DNA of 64,000 nt, from assembly GCF_019061185.1 (NCBI RefSeq), contig NZ_JAHQZU010000011.1, positions 62,001 to 126,000 of the forward strand. Direction: 5' to 3'. Origin of the DNA: Paracoccus sp. Z118 (GTDB taxonomy: Bacteria > Pseudomonadota > Alphaproteobacteria > Rhodobacterales > Rhodobacteraceae). Each line of letters begins with the position of its first letter. Within the stretch, counting starts at the first letter, position 1. The translations under genes and the position numbers were made by a program. The notes beneath the pieces were generated by a model. That model searched no databases. It had not been told where the DNA came from and was given only the letters and a program-made list of their open reading frames with translations. This document shows, piece by piece, positions 16,329 to 26,740 of this stretch.

Positions 16329-19300
16329 ATGGCGCAGTTCTTCATCCACCGCCCCGTCTTCGCCTGGGTTCTGGCGATCGTGACTATGCTCGCGGGCGGC
16401 TTCGGCCTTCTGGGCCTGCCCGTCTCGCAATATCCCGAGATCGCACCGACCACGATCCGCATCACCGCCTCGTATCCCGGCGCGACCGCCGACGCGGTGC
16501 AGAACTCGGTCACGACCCAGATCGAGGATACGCTGACCGGGCTCGACGGGCTGATGTATTTCGAATCCACCTCGTCGCAGGGCCGGTCCTCGCTGACATT
16601 GACCTTCGACGACAGCGTGGAGCCGACCGACGCCCTGAACGACGTGCAGTCGAGGGTCCGCAGCGTGGAATCGCGCCTGCCGACACCGGTGCAGAACGAC
16701 GGCGTGTCGGTCACGCGTTCCACCTCGTCGATCCTGATGGTCGGCTCGCTCGTCTCTCTGGACAACAGTTACAGCACGGTCGAACTGGGCAACCTGCTGG
16801 AAGAGGTGGTCGAAGGCCCGGTGAAGCGGGTGGACGGGGTCGGCGGGCTCAACATCTTCGGCTCGGGCTACGCGATGCGGATCTGGCTCGATCCGCTGCG
16901 GCTGGCGCAGTATCAGCTGACGCCGACCGACATCGTCGGCGCGGTGGCCGAGCAGAACTCCACCGTTTCGGTCGGCTCGCTGGGAACCCAGCCGGTGGTG
17001 CCGGGCCAGCAGTTCACCGCGACGATCACGGCGCAGAGTCAGCTGACCAGCGAGCAGGATTTCCGCCAGATCCTGCTGCGGACCGGCGCGGACGGGGCGA
17101 CCGTCTGGCTGGGCGACGTGGCCGATGTGGAGATCGGGCGAGAAAACTACGGCAGCGACAGCCGCTTCAACGGGCTGAACGCGGCGGGCTTCGGCGTGAA
17201 CCTTGAAACTGGGGCGAACGCCGTGGAGACCGCCGCAGGCGTGCGCGCGGTGCTGGACCAACTGCAATCGGCCCTGCCGGACGGGATGGAGCTGCGGATC
17301 GCCTATGACACCTCGCCCTTCGTCGAGGCGTCGATCAACAAGGTCTATCACACGCTGATCGAGGCGGTCATCCTCGTCGTCGCCGTCATCCTCGTCTTCC
17401 TGCAAAGCTGGCGGGCGACGTTCATCCCGGTGATCGTCGTGCCGGTCGTGCTGCTGGGCACGTTCGGGGTGCTGTCGGTCCTCGGCTATTCCATCAACAC
17501 GCTGACCATGTTCGCGATGGTGCTGGCGATCGGCCTGCTGGTCGATGACGCCATCGTCGTGGTGGAGAACGTCGAGCGCGTGATGCGCGAGGATCACGTC
17601 GGGCCGGTCGAGGCGACCGAGCGCAGCATGCGCCAGATCACCGGCGCGCTGATCGGGATCGTCGTGGTGCTGTCGGCGGTGTTCCTGCCGATGGCCTTCA
17701 TGGCGGGGGCGACGGGGGTCGTCTATCGCCAGTTCTCGGTCACGATCATCACCGCGATGGGGCTGTCGCTGGCCGCCGCGCTGATCCTGACTCCGGCGCA
17801 GACGGCGGCCATGCTGAAGCCGCATACCGGCGAGCTCGGCTTCGCCCCGGCCCGCTGGTTCAACCGCGGCTTCGACCGGGTGACGGACTGGTATGGCCGC
17901 AGCGTCGCGCGGATCGTCCGGCGTCCGTTCCTCACCCTGCTGGTGCTGGCGCTGATCTCCGCCGCGACCGCGCTGCTGTTCACGCGCATGAACTCGACCT
18001 TCCTGCCGACCGAGGATCAGGGCGTGCTGATGGTGCAGGTCAGCCTGTCCGAAGGCTCGACCATCCAGCAGACCCGCGCCGTGGTCGAGGATCTCGAGGC
18101 CTGGCTGCTGGAGGAGGAACCGGCGGTGCAGTCCACCTTCGGCGCGCTCGGCTTCGGCTTTTCGGCCACCGGGCAGGGCAGGGCGACGCTGTTCGTGCGC
18201 CTGAAGGACTTCTCGGAACGTCCCGACGCCGAGGATTCCGCCTCGGCGATCGTGGCGCGCGGCAACGACCTCTTCGGCTCGCACCGGGCCGGGCGGATCA
18301 CCTTCCTGCAACCGCCGGCCATTCAGGGCCTCGGCACCAGCGCCGGGTTCAGCATGTTCCTGATCGACCAGGCGGGGGGCGGCATCCCGGCGCTACGCGA
18401 GGCGGCGAGCGCGCTGGAAACCGCATCGGAAACCGACCCGCGGCTGGAGAACGTGCAGGGCCGGGGGGATGAGGATGACGCCGCGCTGCGCCTCAACATC
18501 GACCCGCAGCGGGCCGAGGCGGCGGGGCTGAGCCTCAGCGACGTCAACGGGATGCTGGCGACGATCTTCGCGGGGCGCGAGGTCAACGATTTCGCGATGG
18601 GCACGTCGCTCCGGCCCGTCATCGTTCAGGGCGCCGCGCCCTTCCGCATGCAGCCCGACGATCTGGAGGCATGGTATGCCCGCAACAATCAGGGCGAGAT
18701 GGTGCCGTTCAGCTCGTTCTCGTCCACCAGTTGGGAGCCGGTCTCGCCCCGTCTCGCCCGGTTCGAGGGGACGGACGCGATCTCGGTCTCCGGCAACGAG
18801 GCGCCGGGGGTGAGTTCGGGCGAGGCGATGGAGGCGATGGAGGTGCTGGTCGCCCAGCTTCCCGGCTACGGCGTGGCCTGGACGGGGCTGTCCTATCAGG
18901 AACAGCAGGCCGGCAATCAGGCGCCGTTCCTATACGCGCTGTCGGCGCTGGTCGTGTTCCTGTCGCTGGCGGCGCTTTACGAAAGCTGGACGGTGCCGTT
19001 CTCGGTCATGCTGTCGGTGCCGGTGGGGGTGCTGGGCGCAGTGCTGGCGGCGCTGATCTTCGGGCAGTCCAATGACGTCTATTTCAAGGTCGGCATCCTG
19101 ACGACCATCGGACTTGCGGCCAAGAACGCCATCCTCATCATCGAGTTCGCCGTGGCGCTGGAACGCGAGGGCCGCAGCGCCGCCGACGCCGCGATCGAGG
19201 CCGCCAAGCTGCGGCTGCGGCCCATCCTGATGACCTCGCTGGCGTTCATCCTCGGGGTGACGCCGCTGGCGATCGCCACCGGGGCAGGGGCGGCGGCGCA

Positions 19301-19436
19301 GAACTCGATCGGGATCGGGGTGATGGGCGGGATGATGTCGGCGACGTTCATCGGCATCTTCATGGTGCCGGGCTTCTATGTCGCGGTGCGCCGCCTGACC
19401 GGGAACCGCCCGGTGAAGGCGCTGCCGCAGACCTAG
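16329..19436 (+). CDS. RND efflux pump, HAE1 family (AcrB-like)
   Basis: A 1035-residue, 12-helix proton-driven exporter with the usual length of the hydrophobe/amphiphile efflux class. It has the N-terminal MAQFFIHRPVFAWVLAI, the paired acidic residues of helix 4 (LLVDDAIVVVENVER, Asp about 406-407) and the helix-10 lysine (LAAKNAILIIEFA, about residue 932). A multidrug exporter is likely. Heavy-metal RND pumps lack this pattern. Its stop codon overlaps the stop of the opposite-strand LysR remnant by three bases. No repressor gene (TetR-type) flanks the pair. Confidence 0.93.
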   Translation: MAQFFIHRPVFAWVLAIVTMLAGGFGLLGLPVSQYPEIAPTTIRITASYPGATADAVQNSVTTQIEDTLTGLDGLMYFESTSSQGRSSLTLTFDDSVEPTDALNDVQSRVRSVESRLPTPVQNDGVSVTRSTSSILMVGSLVSLDNSYSTVELGNLLEEVVEGPVKRVDGVGGLNIFGSGYAMRIWLDPLRLAQYQLTPTDIVGAVAEQNSTVSVGSLGTQPVVPGQQFTATITAQSQLTSEQDFRQILLRTGADGATVWLGDVADVEIGRENYGSDSRFNGLNAAGFGVNLETGANAVETAAGVRAVLDQLQSALPDGMELRIAYDTSPFVEASINKVYHTLIEAVILVVAVILVFLQSWRATFIPVIVVPVVLLGTFGVLSVLGYSINTLTMFAMVLAIGLLVDDAIVVVENVERVMREDHVGPVEATERSMRQITGALIGIVVVLSAVFLPMAFMAGATGVVYRQFSVTIITAMGLSLAAALILTPAQTAAMLKPHTGELGFAPARWFNRGFDRVTDWYGRSVARIVRRPFLTLLVLALISAATALLFTRMNSTFLPTEDQGVLMVQVSLSEGSTIQQTRAVVEDLEAWLLEEEPAVQSTFGALGFGFSATGQGRATLFVRLKDFSERPDAEDSASAIVARGNDLFGSHRAGRITFLQPPAIQGLGTSAGFSMFLIDQAGGGIPALREAASALETASETDPRLENVQGRGDEDDAALRLNIDPQRAEAAGLSLSDVNGMLATIFAGREVNDFAMGTSLRPVIVQGAAPFRMQPDDLEAWYARNNQGEMVPFSSFSSTSWEPVSPRLARFEGTDAISVSGNEAPGVSSGEAMEAMEVLVAQLPGYGVAWTGLSYQEQQAGNQAPFLYALSALVVFLSLAALYESWTVPFSVMLSVPVGVLGAVLAALIFGQSNDVYFKVGILTTIGLAAKNAILIIEFAVALEREGRSAADAAIEAAKLRLRPILMTSLAFILGVTPLAIATGAGAAAQNSIGIGVMGGMMSATFIGIFMVPGFYVAVRRLTGNRPVKALPQT

Positions 19437-19579
19437 GGCGCAAGGCCCCCCGCGCGGCGTTCCTTCAGCGCATCGATCAGCTGCCGGGCAAGGCGGGTCA
19501 GCGGCTCGCCCCGGCGGAACACCACGGCGCGGTCGCGCACGGCCCAGGGCTCGTTCAGGGTGACCAGCGCGATCCGCAT
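19433..19579 (-). pseudogene. LysR-type regulator remnant (C-terminal end only)
   Basis: A minus-strand frame encodes about 48 residues (begins MRIALVTLNEPWAVRDRAVV, later PLTRLARQLIDALKERR) that read like the last strand and helix of a LysR-family effector domain. Going upstream the frame meets TGA at 19589-19591 within four codons, and nothing in the 119 bases to the next gene resembles the DNA-binding domain. A complete regulator (about 300 residues) is therefore missing. Its divergent place before the CoA-ester operon is where a LysR activator of that operon would normally lie. Alternatives are a chance frame or an unrelated short protein. Confidence 0.5.
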
Positions 19580-19698
19580 GCAGGTCGTTCAGGTCGAATG
19601 CATGTTCCCTCGCGTGTTGCTGTGCCAAACGCAGCTTTACCAGAATGCGAATTTTCCGAAGACGCAAGCTCTGGCATAGGAGGCCGCAGGAGGACCGC

Positions 19699-20544
19699 AT
19701 GACCGACGACATCAACCTGCAGGACTGGATCGGCCGCAGCGAAACGGCGATCGAGGTGCTGCGCCCCTTTCCCGCCGACGCGCTCGCCGCGACGCTCGAC
19801 CGGGACGAAACCTATCCCACCGGCGCGGCGCTGCCGCCGCTGTGGCACTGGCTCTATTTCCTGCCGCTGCACAAGTTCTCGGAGAGCGGCCGCGACGGGC
19901 ACGCCGCCAAGGGCGGGTTCCTGCCGCCGGTCCCGCTGCCGCGCCGCATGTGGGCGGGCAGCCGCTTCATCTTCCACGCGCCGCTGAAGATCGGGGCCGA
20001 AATCCGCAAGCGCTCCACCGTGGCCAAGGTCGATCCCAAGCAGGGCCGCAGCGGGCCGCTGTGCTTCGTGACCGTGGCGCATGGCCTCTACGACGGCGAG
20101 ACGCTGTGCATCGCCGAGGAGCATGACATCGTCTATCGCGAGGAGGCCGCCCCCGGCGCACCCGCGCCCGAGCCGAAAGCGGCGCCGGACGCGTCGGATT
20201 TCAGCCGCGAGATCCATCCGGGTCCGGTTCTGCTGTTCCGCTATTCGGCGCTGACCTTCAACGGCCACCGCATCCACTACGACCGCCCCTACACGACCGA
20301 GGTCGAAGGCTATGGCGGCCTCGTCGTCCACGGCCCGCTGCTGGCGACGCTGCTGATGGACCTGCTGCGCCGCGAGATGCCCGACGCGACCGTGCGGCGC
20401 TTCGAGTTCCGGGCGCTGGCCACGATCCTCGACACCGACGACTTCTCCGTCCACGGCGCGCGCCGTAATGATGGCTCCATCCGCCTGTGGGTGCGCCGCC
20501 ATGATGGCGCGCTGGCGATGGACGCGACCACGACGCTGGCCTGA
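19699..20544 (+). CDS. Hotdog-fold acyl-CoA hydratase (FAS1-like dehydratase / mesaconyl-CoA hydratase type)
   Basis: A 281-residue double-hotdog protein of the HTD2/FAS1-like dehydratase group, which includes mesaconyl-C4-CoA and itaconyl-CoA hydratases. The C-terminal half contains FNGHRIHYDRPYTTEVEGYG, the catalytic hydratase block with its His and Asp, followed by LVVHGPLLATLL. The start at 19699 follows AGGAGG. It opens a three-gene operon with an acyl-CoA dehydrogenase and a CaiB/BaiF CoA-transferase. Together they would activate a short branched or dicarboxylic acid to its CoA ester, desaturate it and hydrate it. The exact substrate is unknown. Confidence 0.8.
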   Translation: MTDDINLQDWIGRSETAIEVLRPFPADALAATLDRDETYPTGAALPPLWHWLYFLPLHKFSESGRDGHAAKGGFLPPVPLPRRMWAGSRFIFHAPLKIGAEIRKRSTVAKVDPKQGRSGPLCFVTVAHGLYDGETLCIAEEHDIVYREEAAPGAPAPEPKAAPDASDFSREIHPGPVLLFRYSALTFNGHRIHYDRPYTTEVEGYGGLVVHGPLLATLLMDLLRREMPDATVRRFEFRALATILDTDDFSVHGARRNDGSIRLWVRRHDGALAMDATTTLA

Positions 20545-20555
20545 AAGGAAAGACC

Positions 20556-21722
20556 ATGAAACCGCTGATCCAGGACGACCCCTATCAGGACCTGCGCGAC
20601 GCCGTTCGCGCCCTGTGCGCGACCTTCCCGCCCGAATACCACCGCCGCATCGACGCGGAGCGGGGCTACCCCGAAGAATTCGTCGACGCGCTGACCCGCG
20701 CCGGCTGGCTGGCCGCGCTGATCCCGGAAGAATACGGCGGCTCGGGGCTGGGCCTCACCGAAGCGTCCATCATCATGGAAGAGATCAACCGCTCGGGCGG
20801 CAACTCGGGCGCCTGCCACGGCCAGATGTACAACATGGGCACGCTGCTGCGGCACGGCTCGGACGCGCAGAAGGCGGAATATCTGCCCAAGATCGCCTCG
20901 GGCGACCTGCGGCTCCAGTCGATGGGCGTGACCGAGCCGACCACCGGCACCGACACGACGAAGATCAAGACCACCGCCGTGAAGAAGGGCGACCGCTATG
21001 TCGTCAACGGCCAGAAGGTCTGGATCAGCCGCATCCAGCATTCCGACCTGATGATCCTGCTGGCGCGGACCACGCCGCTGGATCAGGTGGCGAAGAAATC
21101 CGAGGGCATGTCGATCTTCATCGTCGATCTGCGCGACGCGATCGGCCAGGGGATGGAAGTCCGCCCGATCCCGAACATGGTCAACCACGAGACCAACGAG
21201 CTGTTCTTCGACAACCTCGAAATCCCCGCCGAGAACCTAATCGGCGAGGAGGGGCAGGGCTTCAAATACATCCTCACCGGACTGAACGCCGAGCGCACGC
21301 TGATCGCGGCGGAGTGCATCGGCGACGGCTACTGGTTCATCGACAAGGTGACCGCCTACGCCAAGGAGCGGGTCGTCTTCGGCCGTCCCATCGGCCAGAA
21401 CCAGGGCGTGCAGTTCCCGATCGCGGAAAGCCTGATCGAGGTCGAGGCGGCGAACCTGATGCGGTTCGAGGCGGCCCGGTTGTTCGACGAGGGCAAGCCC
21501 ATGGGCGCACAGGCGAACATGGCCAAGTATCTCGCGGCGAAGGCCAGTTGGGAGGCCGCGAACGCCTGCATCCAGTTCCACGGCGGCTTCGGCTTCGCCA
21601 ACGAATACGACGTGGAGCGCAAGTTCCGGGAAACCCGGCTCTATCAGGTCGCGCCGATCTCGACGAACCTGATCCTGAGCTACGTCGCCGAACATATTCT
21701 CGGACTGCCGAGGTCCTTCTGA
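20556..21722 (+). CDS. Acyl-CoA dehydrogenase family protein
   Basis: A 388-residue flavoprotein dehydrogenase. The FAD- and substrate-binding blocks LQSMGVTEPTTGTDTTKIKT and VNGQKVWISR are visible. The C-terminal domain has IQFHGGFGFANEYDVER, which closely follows the family's QxxGGxG region. It probably introduces a double bond into a short acyl-CoA and passes electrons to electron-transfer flavoprotein. The catalytic glutamate could not be assigned with confidence by eye. It lies 11 bases after the hydratase gene and overlaps the CoA-transferase start by one base. Confidence 0.88.
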   Translation: MKPLIQDDPYQDLRDAVRALCATFPPEYHRRIDAERGYPEEFVDALTRAGWLAALIPEEYGGSGLGLTEASIIMEEINRSGGNSGACHGQMYNMGTLLRHGSDAQKAEYLPKIASGDLRLQSMGVTEPTTGTDTTKIKTTAVKKGDRYVVNGQKVWISRIQHSDLMILLARTTPLDQVAKKSEGMSIFIVDLRDAIGQGMEVRPIPNMVNHETNELFFDNLEIPAENLIGEEGQGFKYILTGLNAERTLIAAECIGDGYWFIDKVTAYAKERVVFGRPIGQNQGVQFPIAESLIEVEAANLMRFEAARLFDEGKPMGAQANMAKYLAAKASWEAANACIQFHGGFGFANEYDVERKFRETRLYQVAPISTNLILSYVAEHILGLPRSF

Positions 21723-22897
21723 TGCGGCCGCTGGAAGGGATCACGGTCGTCACGCTGGAACACGCCATCGCCGCGCCCTTTGCCACGCGGCAACTCGCGG
21801 ATCTGGGCGCGCGGGTCATCAAGATCGAGCGGCCGGGCACGGGCGACTTCGCCCGCGCCTATGACCACCGCGTCAACGGGCTCGCCTCGCATTTCGTCTG
21901 GACGAACCGCAGCAAGGAAAGCCTGACGCTGGATCTGAAACACCCCTCGGCGGCGCGAGTGCTGGCGGCGCTGACGGAAAAGGCGGATGTGGTGGTGCAG
22001 AACCTCGCGCCCGGCGCGGCTGCGCGGCTGGGGCTTTCCTATACGGCCTTGGCCGAGAGGAATCCGGGAATCATCGTCTGCAATATCTCGGGTTATGGCG
22101 CCGATGGGCCGGACCGCGACCGCAAGGCCTATGACCTGCTGATCCAGGCCGAGGCGGGGTTCCTGTCCGTCACCGGCAGCCCTGGCCAGCCCGCGAAGGC
22201 TGGCGTCAGCGTGGCCGATATCGCCGCCGGGATGTATGCCTATTCCTCGATCCTCGGGGCGCTGATCGGGCGCGGGCAGACCGGGCAGGGGGCCGAGATC
22301 GACGTCTCCATGCTGGAGGCGATGGCCGAGTGGATGTCGTTCCCCATGTATTACGCCTTCGACGGCGCCGAGCCGCCGCAGCGTTCGGGGGCGAGCCACG
22401 CGACGATCTATCCCTACGGCCCGTTTCCGACCGCCGATGGCTCGGTGATGATGGGGCTTCAGAACGAGCGGGAATGGGCGCTGTTCTGCGACCGGGTCAT
22501 CCGGCAGCCGGAGCTGAAGGCCGACGCCCGCTTCACCGGGAACGCCGCGCGGGTGGCGCACAAGCCGGAACTCGCGGCGATCATCACGGCCGCCTTTGCC
22601 GAACTGACCTCGGATCAGCTGCGTGAGCGGCTGGACGCGGCGGGGATCGCCAATGCCCGGCAGTCCACGATGGCGGATCTCTGGGCGCATCCGCAGTTGA
22701 AGGCACGAGACCGCTGGCGCGAGGTCGGCACCTCCGAGGGGCCGATCCCGGCGCTGCTGCCGCCGGGACGCTCGACGGCGTTCGAGCCGCGCATGGACGC
22801 GGTGCCCGCGCTCGGGGCAGATACCCGTGCGATCCTGTCGGAGATCGGGTTGACCGAGGCCGAGATCGACGCGATGGCGGAAGCCGGCGCGATCTGA
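21722..22897 (+). CDS. CaiB/BaiF-family (class III) CoA-transferase
   Basis: A 391-residue class III CoA-transferase. The N-terminus (MRPLEGITVVTLEHAIAAPF) and the block RTNRSKESLTLDLKHP-like (seen as TNRSKESLTLDLKHPSAARV) are typical. The catalytic aspartate, which forms a mixed anhydride with the acid, is most likely Asp166 in SVADIAAGM. It would move CoA from succinyl-CoA or another donor to the acid degraded by this operon. Its start is fused to the stop of the dehydrogenase gene, showing tight coupling. A terminator-like hairpin follows at 22918. Confidence 0.9.
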   Translation: MRPLEGITVVTLEHAIAAPFATRQLADLGARVIKIERPGTGDFARAYDHRVNGLASHFVWTNRSKESLTLDLKHPSAARVLAALTEKADVVVQNLAPGAAARLGLSYTALAERNPGIIVCNISGYGADGPDRDRKAYDLLIQAEAGFLSVTGSPGQPAKAGVSVADIAAGMYAYSSILGALIGRGQTGQGAEIDVSMLEAMAEWMSFPMYYAFDGAEPPQRSGASHATIYPYGPFPTADGSVMMGLQNEREWALFCDRVIRQPELKADARFTGNAARVAHKPELAAIITAAFAELTSDQLRERLDAAGIANARQSTMADLWAHPQLKARDRWREVGTSEGPIPALLPPGRSTAFEPRMDAVPALGADTRAILSEIGLTEAEIDAMAEAGAI

Positions 22898-22917
22898 GCC
22901 CCGCCCGGCCCCGCTGC

Positions 22918-22946
22918 CGCGCCGTTCGGCTGTCCGGCGCGCTTTT
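22918..22946 (+). terminator. Terminator after CoA-transferase operon
   Basis: CGCGCCG (22918-22924) pairs with CGGCGCG (22935-22941) across a 10-base loop and is followed by C and TTTT. It sits 21 bases after the CoA-transferase stop, between convergent genes. Confidence 0.5.
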
Positions 22947-22949
22947 CGG

Positions 22950-23432
22950 TCAGCGCCGGAGCTGGCGCAGCGCAAGCTCCAGCTCGTCCTTCAATGCGCG
23001 ACGTTCCTCGGGGGAAAGGAACGCACCCAGCTCGATCGGCCGCCCGCCGTCGGTGAGGGTGAGGTAGTCCTCGACCGGTTCGTCATGCAACTCCAGCCGC
23101 ACCCAGTAGGGGTTGCCCTGCCAGATCCGGTCGCTGCGGCCCGGATCGCAGCGGGTGACGGTCATCGCGCCGGATGACAGTTCCACCACCTCGTGCATCT
23201 GCCCTTGGCGGTTGCTTGCGCGAATCGCGGCCCACAGGCCCGCGACGGCCAGGATGGCGAAGGGCAGCAGGCCCCACAGGACCGCCCGTCCCAGCATCGC
23301 GAGCAGCGGCAGGGCGAGTCCGGCAGCGGACAGCCCGATCACCCAGACAAACCCGACCGGCGGCAGCGAGCGATGCGGCCAGATCATCAACCGGCGGCGT
23401 TCCGGCGCGTCGTCGTGCCATTGATAGGGCAT
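22950..23432 (-). CDS. DUF2244 membrane protein
   Basis: A 160-residue protein with two adjacent membrane helices at about residues 24-44 and 48-70 and a cytoplasmic C-terminal domain, matching DUF2244. An ATG at 23465 would add 11 residues, but it lies directly behind the T-run of the ctaD terminator, so the start at 23432 (MPYQWHDDAPERR) is preferred. Function is unknown. The family often sits beside aa3-oxidase genes, as here, where it follows ctaD on the same strand. A role in oxidase assembly or haem handling is only a guess from context. Confidence 0.75.
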   Translation of the reverse strand: MPYQWHDDAPERRRLMIWPHRSLPPVGFVWVIGLSAAGLALPLLAMLGRAVLWGLLPFAILAVAGLWAAIRASNRQGQMHEVVELSSGAMTVTRCDPGRSDRIWQGNPYWVRLELHDEPVEDYLTLTDGGRPIELGAFLSPEERRALKDELELALRQLRR

Positions 23433-23465
23433 CCGGCGGGGCGTTCCCTTGTGCAGGGCCTTCAT

Positions 23466-23494
23466 GAAAAAGGCCCCGGATCGCTCCGGGGCCT
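23466..23494 (-). terminator. Rho-independent terminator of ctaD
   Basis: On the minus strand AGGCCCCGGA, loop GCGA, TCCGGGGCCT, then further T residues: a perfect 10-bp stem with a T-run, 23 bases past the ctaD stop. It is strong and separates ctaD from the DUF2244 gene. Confidence 0.88.
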
Positions 23495-23516
23495 CTGTCT
23501 CGTCAGGTTGCCCGGA

Positions 23517-25382
<1,866 letters not shown>

Positions 25383-25910
25383 TCAGTTGCTGGCCGGGGC
25401 GGCAGCGGCATCCGCCGGTGCGGCAGCGGCATCCGCCGGTGCGGCGGCGGCGTCGGCGGCGGCGTCGGCCGGAGCCGCGGCCGCGCCTGCGTCGGGCGAG
25501 TGCTGCGCCAGGAACGCGATCACGTCCGCCTGGTTGCGGGCCATCTTGAAGGTCATCTTGGTCTTGGCGGCGGAATCGCCGGTCTCTTCCTTCAGGAACG
25601 CCGCCGGATCGGTGATGTAGTCGATCAGCAGTTCCTCGGTCCAGACCATGTCCGGCTTCATCTCGGCCAGTTCAAGGATGCCGTCGCCATACTTGAAGTC
25701 CTCCTGCGAAGCCGGCTTGTCGCCGACGATGCCGTAGAGGTTGGGGCCCGTGCGCCCGCCCTTGACGATGTCCTCGCCCTCGGGCGTCTGGATCATGTGG
25801 CAGGCCTTGCACTTGTTGAATTCACGCTCGCCCTTGGCGGCGTCGCCTTCCTGCGCCGCGGCCGGAAGGGCCAGGGCGATCGCGGCGATCGTGGCTGAGA
25901 TGCGGATCAT
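25383..25910 (-). CDS. cycA: Cytochrome c550 with Ala-rich C-terminal tail
   Basis: A 175-residue periplasmic class I cytochrome c with signal peptide 1-20 (LPAAAQ), the haem motif CKACH (34-38) and a Met ligand in KTKMTFKM. Core blocks (GDAAKGEREFNKCKACHMIQ, GRTGPNLYG, GILELAE, NQADVIAFLAQ) correspond closely to P. denitrificans cytochrome c550, the electron carrier between bc1 complex and oxidases or denitrification enzymes. From residue 141 on there is an Ala/Pro/Asp tail built from direct DNA repeats; the P. denitrificans protein as I recall it has only a few residues here. ctaD follows 186 bases downstream. Confidence 0.95.
   Translation of the reverse strand: MIRISATIAAIALALPAAAQEGDAAKGEREFNKCKACHMIQTPEGEDIVKGGRTGPNLYGIVGDKPASQEDFKYGDGILELAEMKPDMVWTEELLIDYITDPAAFLKEETGDSAAKTKMTFKMARNQADVIAFLAQHSPDAGAAAAPADAAADAAAAPADAAAAPADAAAAPASN
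25399..25440. repeat. 21-bp tandem repeat inside cycA tail
   Basis: A 21-base unit (GCGGCAGCGGCATCCGCCGG plus T) occurs twice, exactly, at 25399-25419 and 25420-25440, with a decayed continuation to about 25480. It encodes the repeated heptad AAAAPAD of the cytochrome c550 tail. Copy number may vary by replication slippage in steps of seven codons without breaking the frame. Confidence 0.85.
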
Positions 25911-25986
25911 GTCGTTTTCCTTTCTTGCGCGCTGAGGCCGGTCACGCGCCATCGGCTCACCGGCCAGTCGGAGGGAGTAACGGCTT

Positions 25987-26016
25987 AACTAACGCAAAGG
26001 TCCATGGTTTTTGCAA
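25987..26016 (-). promoter_or_regulatory. Possible cycA promoter
   Basis: On the minus strand TTGCAA (26016-26011), an 18-base spacer and TTAGTT (25992-25987) lie in an AT-rich patch about 75 bases before the cycA start. The match to a sigma-70 promoter is moderate. Confidence 0.35.
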
Positions 26017-26038
26017 GCGCGACCAAAAGTTGATCGGT

Positions 26039-26689
26039 TCAGCCGCCGAACCGCCGGTCGAACGTGACGCGCAGGGCGGCGTCCAGATCACCCATCGTCA
26101 CCGGCAGCCCCAGATCGACGAGGCTGGTGACGCCGTGCCCCACGATTCCGCAGGGCACGATCCCGTCGTAATGGGACAGATCGGGTTCGACGTTGATCGC
26201 AAGCCCATGAAAGCTGACCCAGCGGCGCAGCTTGACGCCGATCGCCGCGATCTTGTCCTCGCGCATCGACCCGTCGGGCAGGGGCGGCTTGTCGGGCCGG
26301 GCGATCCAGACGCCGACCCGCCCCGCGCGGATTTCGCCGCTCAGGCCGAACTCGGCCAGCGCGTCGATGACCCATCCTTCAAGCCCCGCGACAAAGGAGC
26401 GCACGTCCCGCCCCCGGCGGTTAAGGTCCAGCATCGCATAGACGACCCGCTGCCCCGGCCCGTGATAGGTGAACTGCCCGCCGCGTCCGGTGGCGAAGAC
26501 CGGGAAGCGGCCGGGATCGGTCAGGTCGGCTTCGCGGGCGCTGGTGCCGGCGGTGTAGATCGGCGGATGCTCGACCAGCCAGACGGCCTCGGGGGCGCGA
26601 CCGGCGTGGATGTCGGCGACCCGCGCCTCCATCGCGCCGACCGCGTCGGGATAGGGGGTGAGGCCGGGCAGGGTGGTCCATTCGGTCAT
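26039..26689 (-). CDS. lipB: Octanoyltransferase LipB
   Basis: A 216-residue enzyme that moves octanoyl from acyl carrier protein to lipoyl domains. Key parts are [12 protein letters not shown] (69-80), the catalytic Lys146 in [10 protein letters not shown] and the nucleophile Cys180 in [13 protein letters not shown]. The start at 26689 is chosen over a longer frame reaching 26950, which would run into metH and has no homology feel. It is divergent from metH. The partner enzyme lipoyl synthase (lipA) is encoded 35 kb away at 61446. Confidence 0.93.
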   Translation of the reverse strand: MTEWTTLPGLTPYPDAVGAMEARVADIHAGRAPEAVWLVEHPPIYTAGTSAREADLTDPGRFPVFATGRGGQFTYHGPGQRVVYAMLDLNRRGRDVRSFVAGLEGWVIDALAEFGLSGEIRAGRVGVWIARPDKPPLPDGSMREDKIAAIGVKLRRWVSFHGLAINVEPDLSHYDGIVPCGIVGHGVTSLVDLGLPVTMGDLDAALRVTFDRRFGG

Positions 26690-26740
26690 GGCGCCGCCAT
26701 GCGGGATGCGGAGCGTCCGTGCAAGACAGCATGAGTTCGG

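Noticed and set aside
16209..18311. 700-codon minus-strand frame opposite the RND pump
   Set aside because: The translation is His/Arg/Gln-rich filler typical of antisense frames of GC-rich genes; the RND pump on the plus strand is unmistakable.
25399..25440. CRISPR-like direct repeat
   Set aside because: The two units are contiguous without spacers and lie in the coding frame of cycA.
26020..26040. FNR/NNR-like site (TTGAT...TCA) between cycA and lipB
   Set aside because: Only one half-site fits; the second half is not ATCAA, so it does not qualify.
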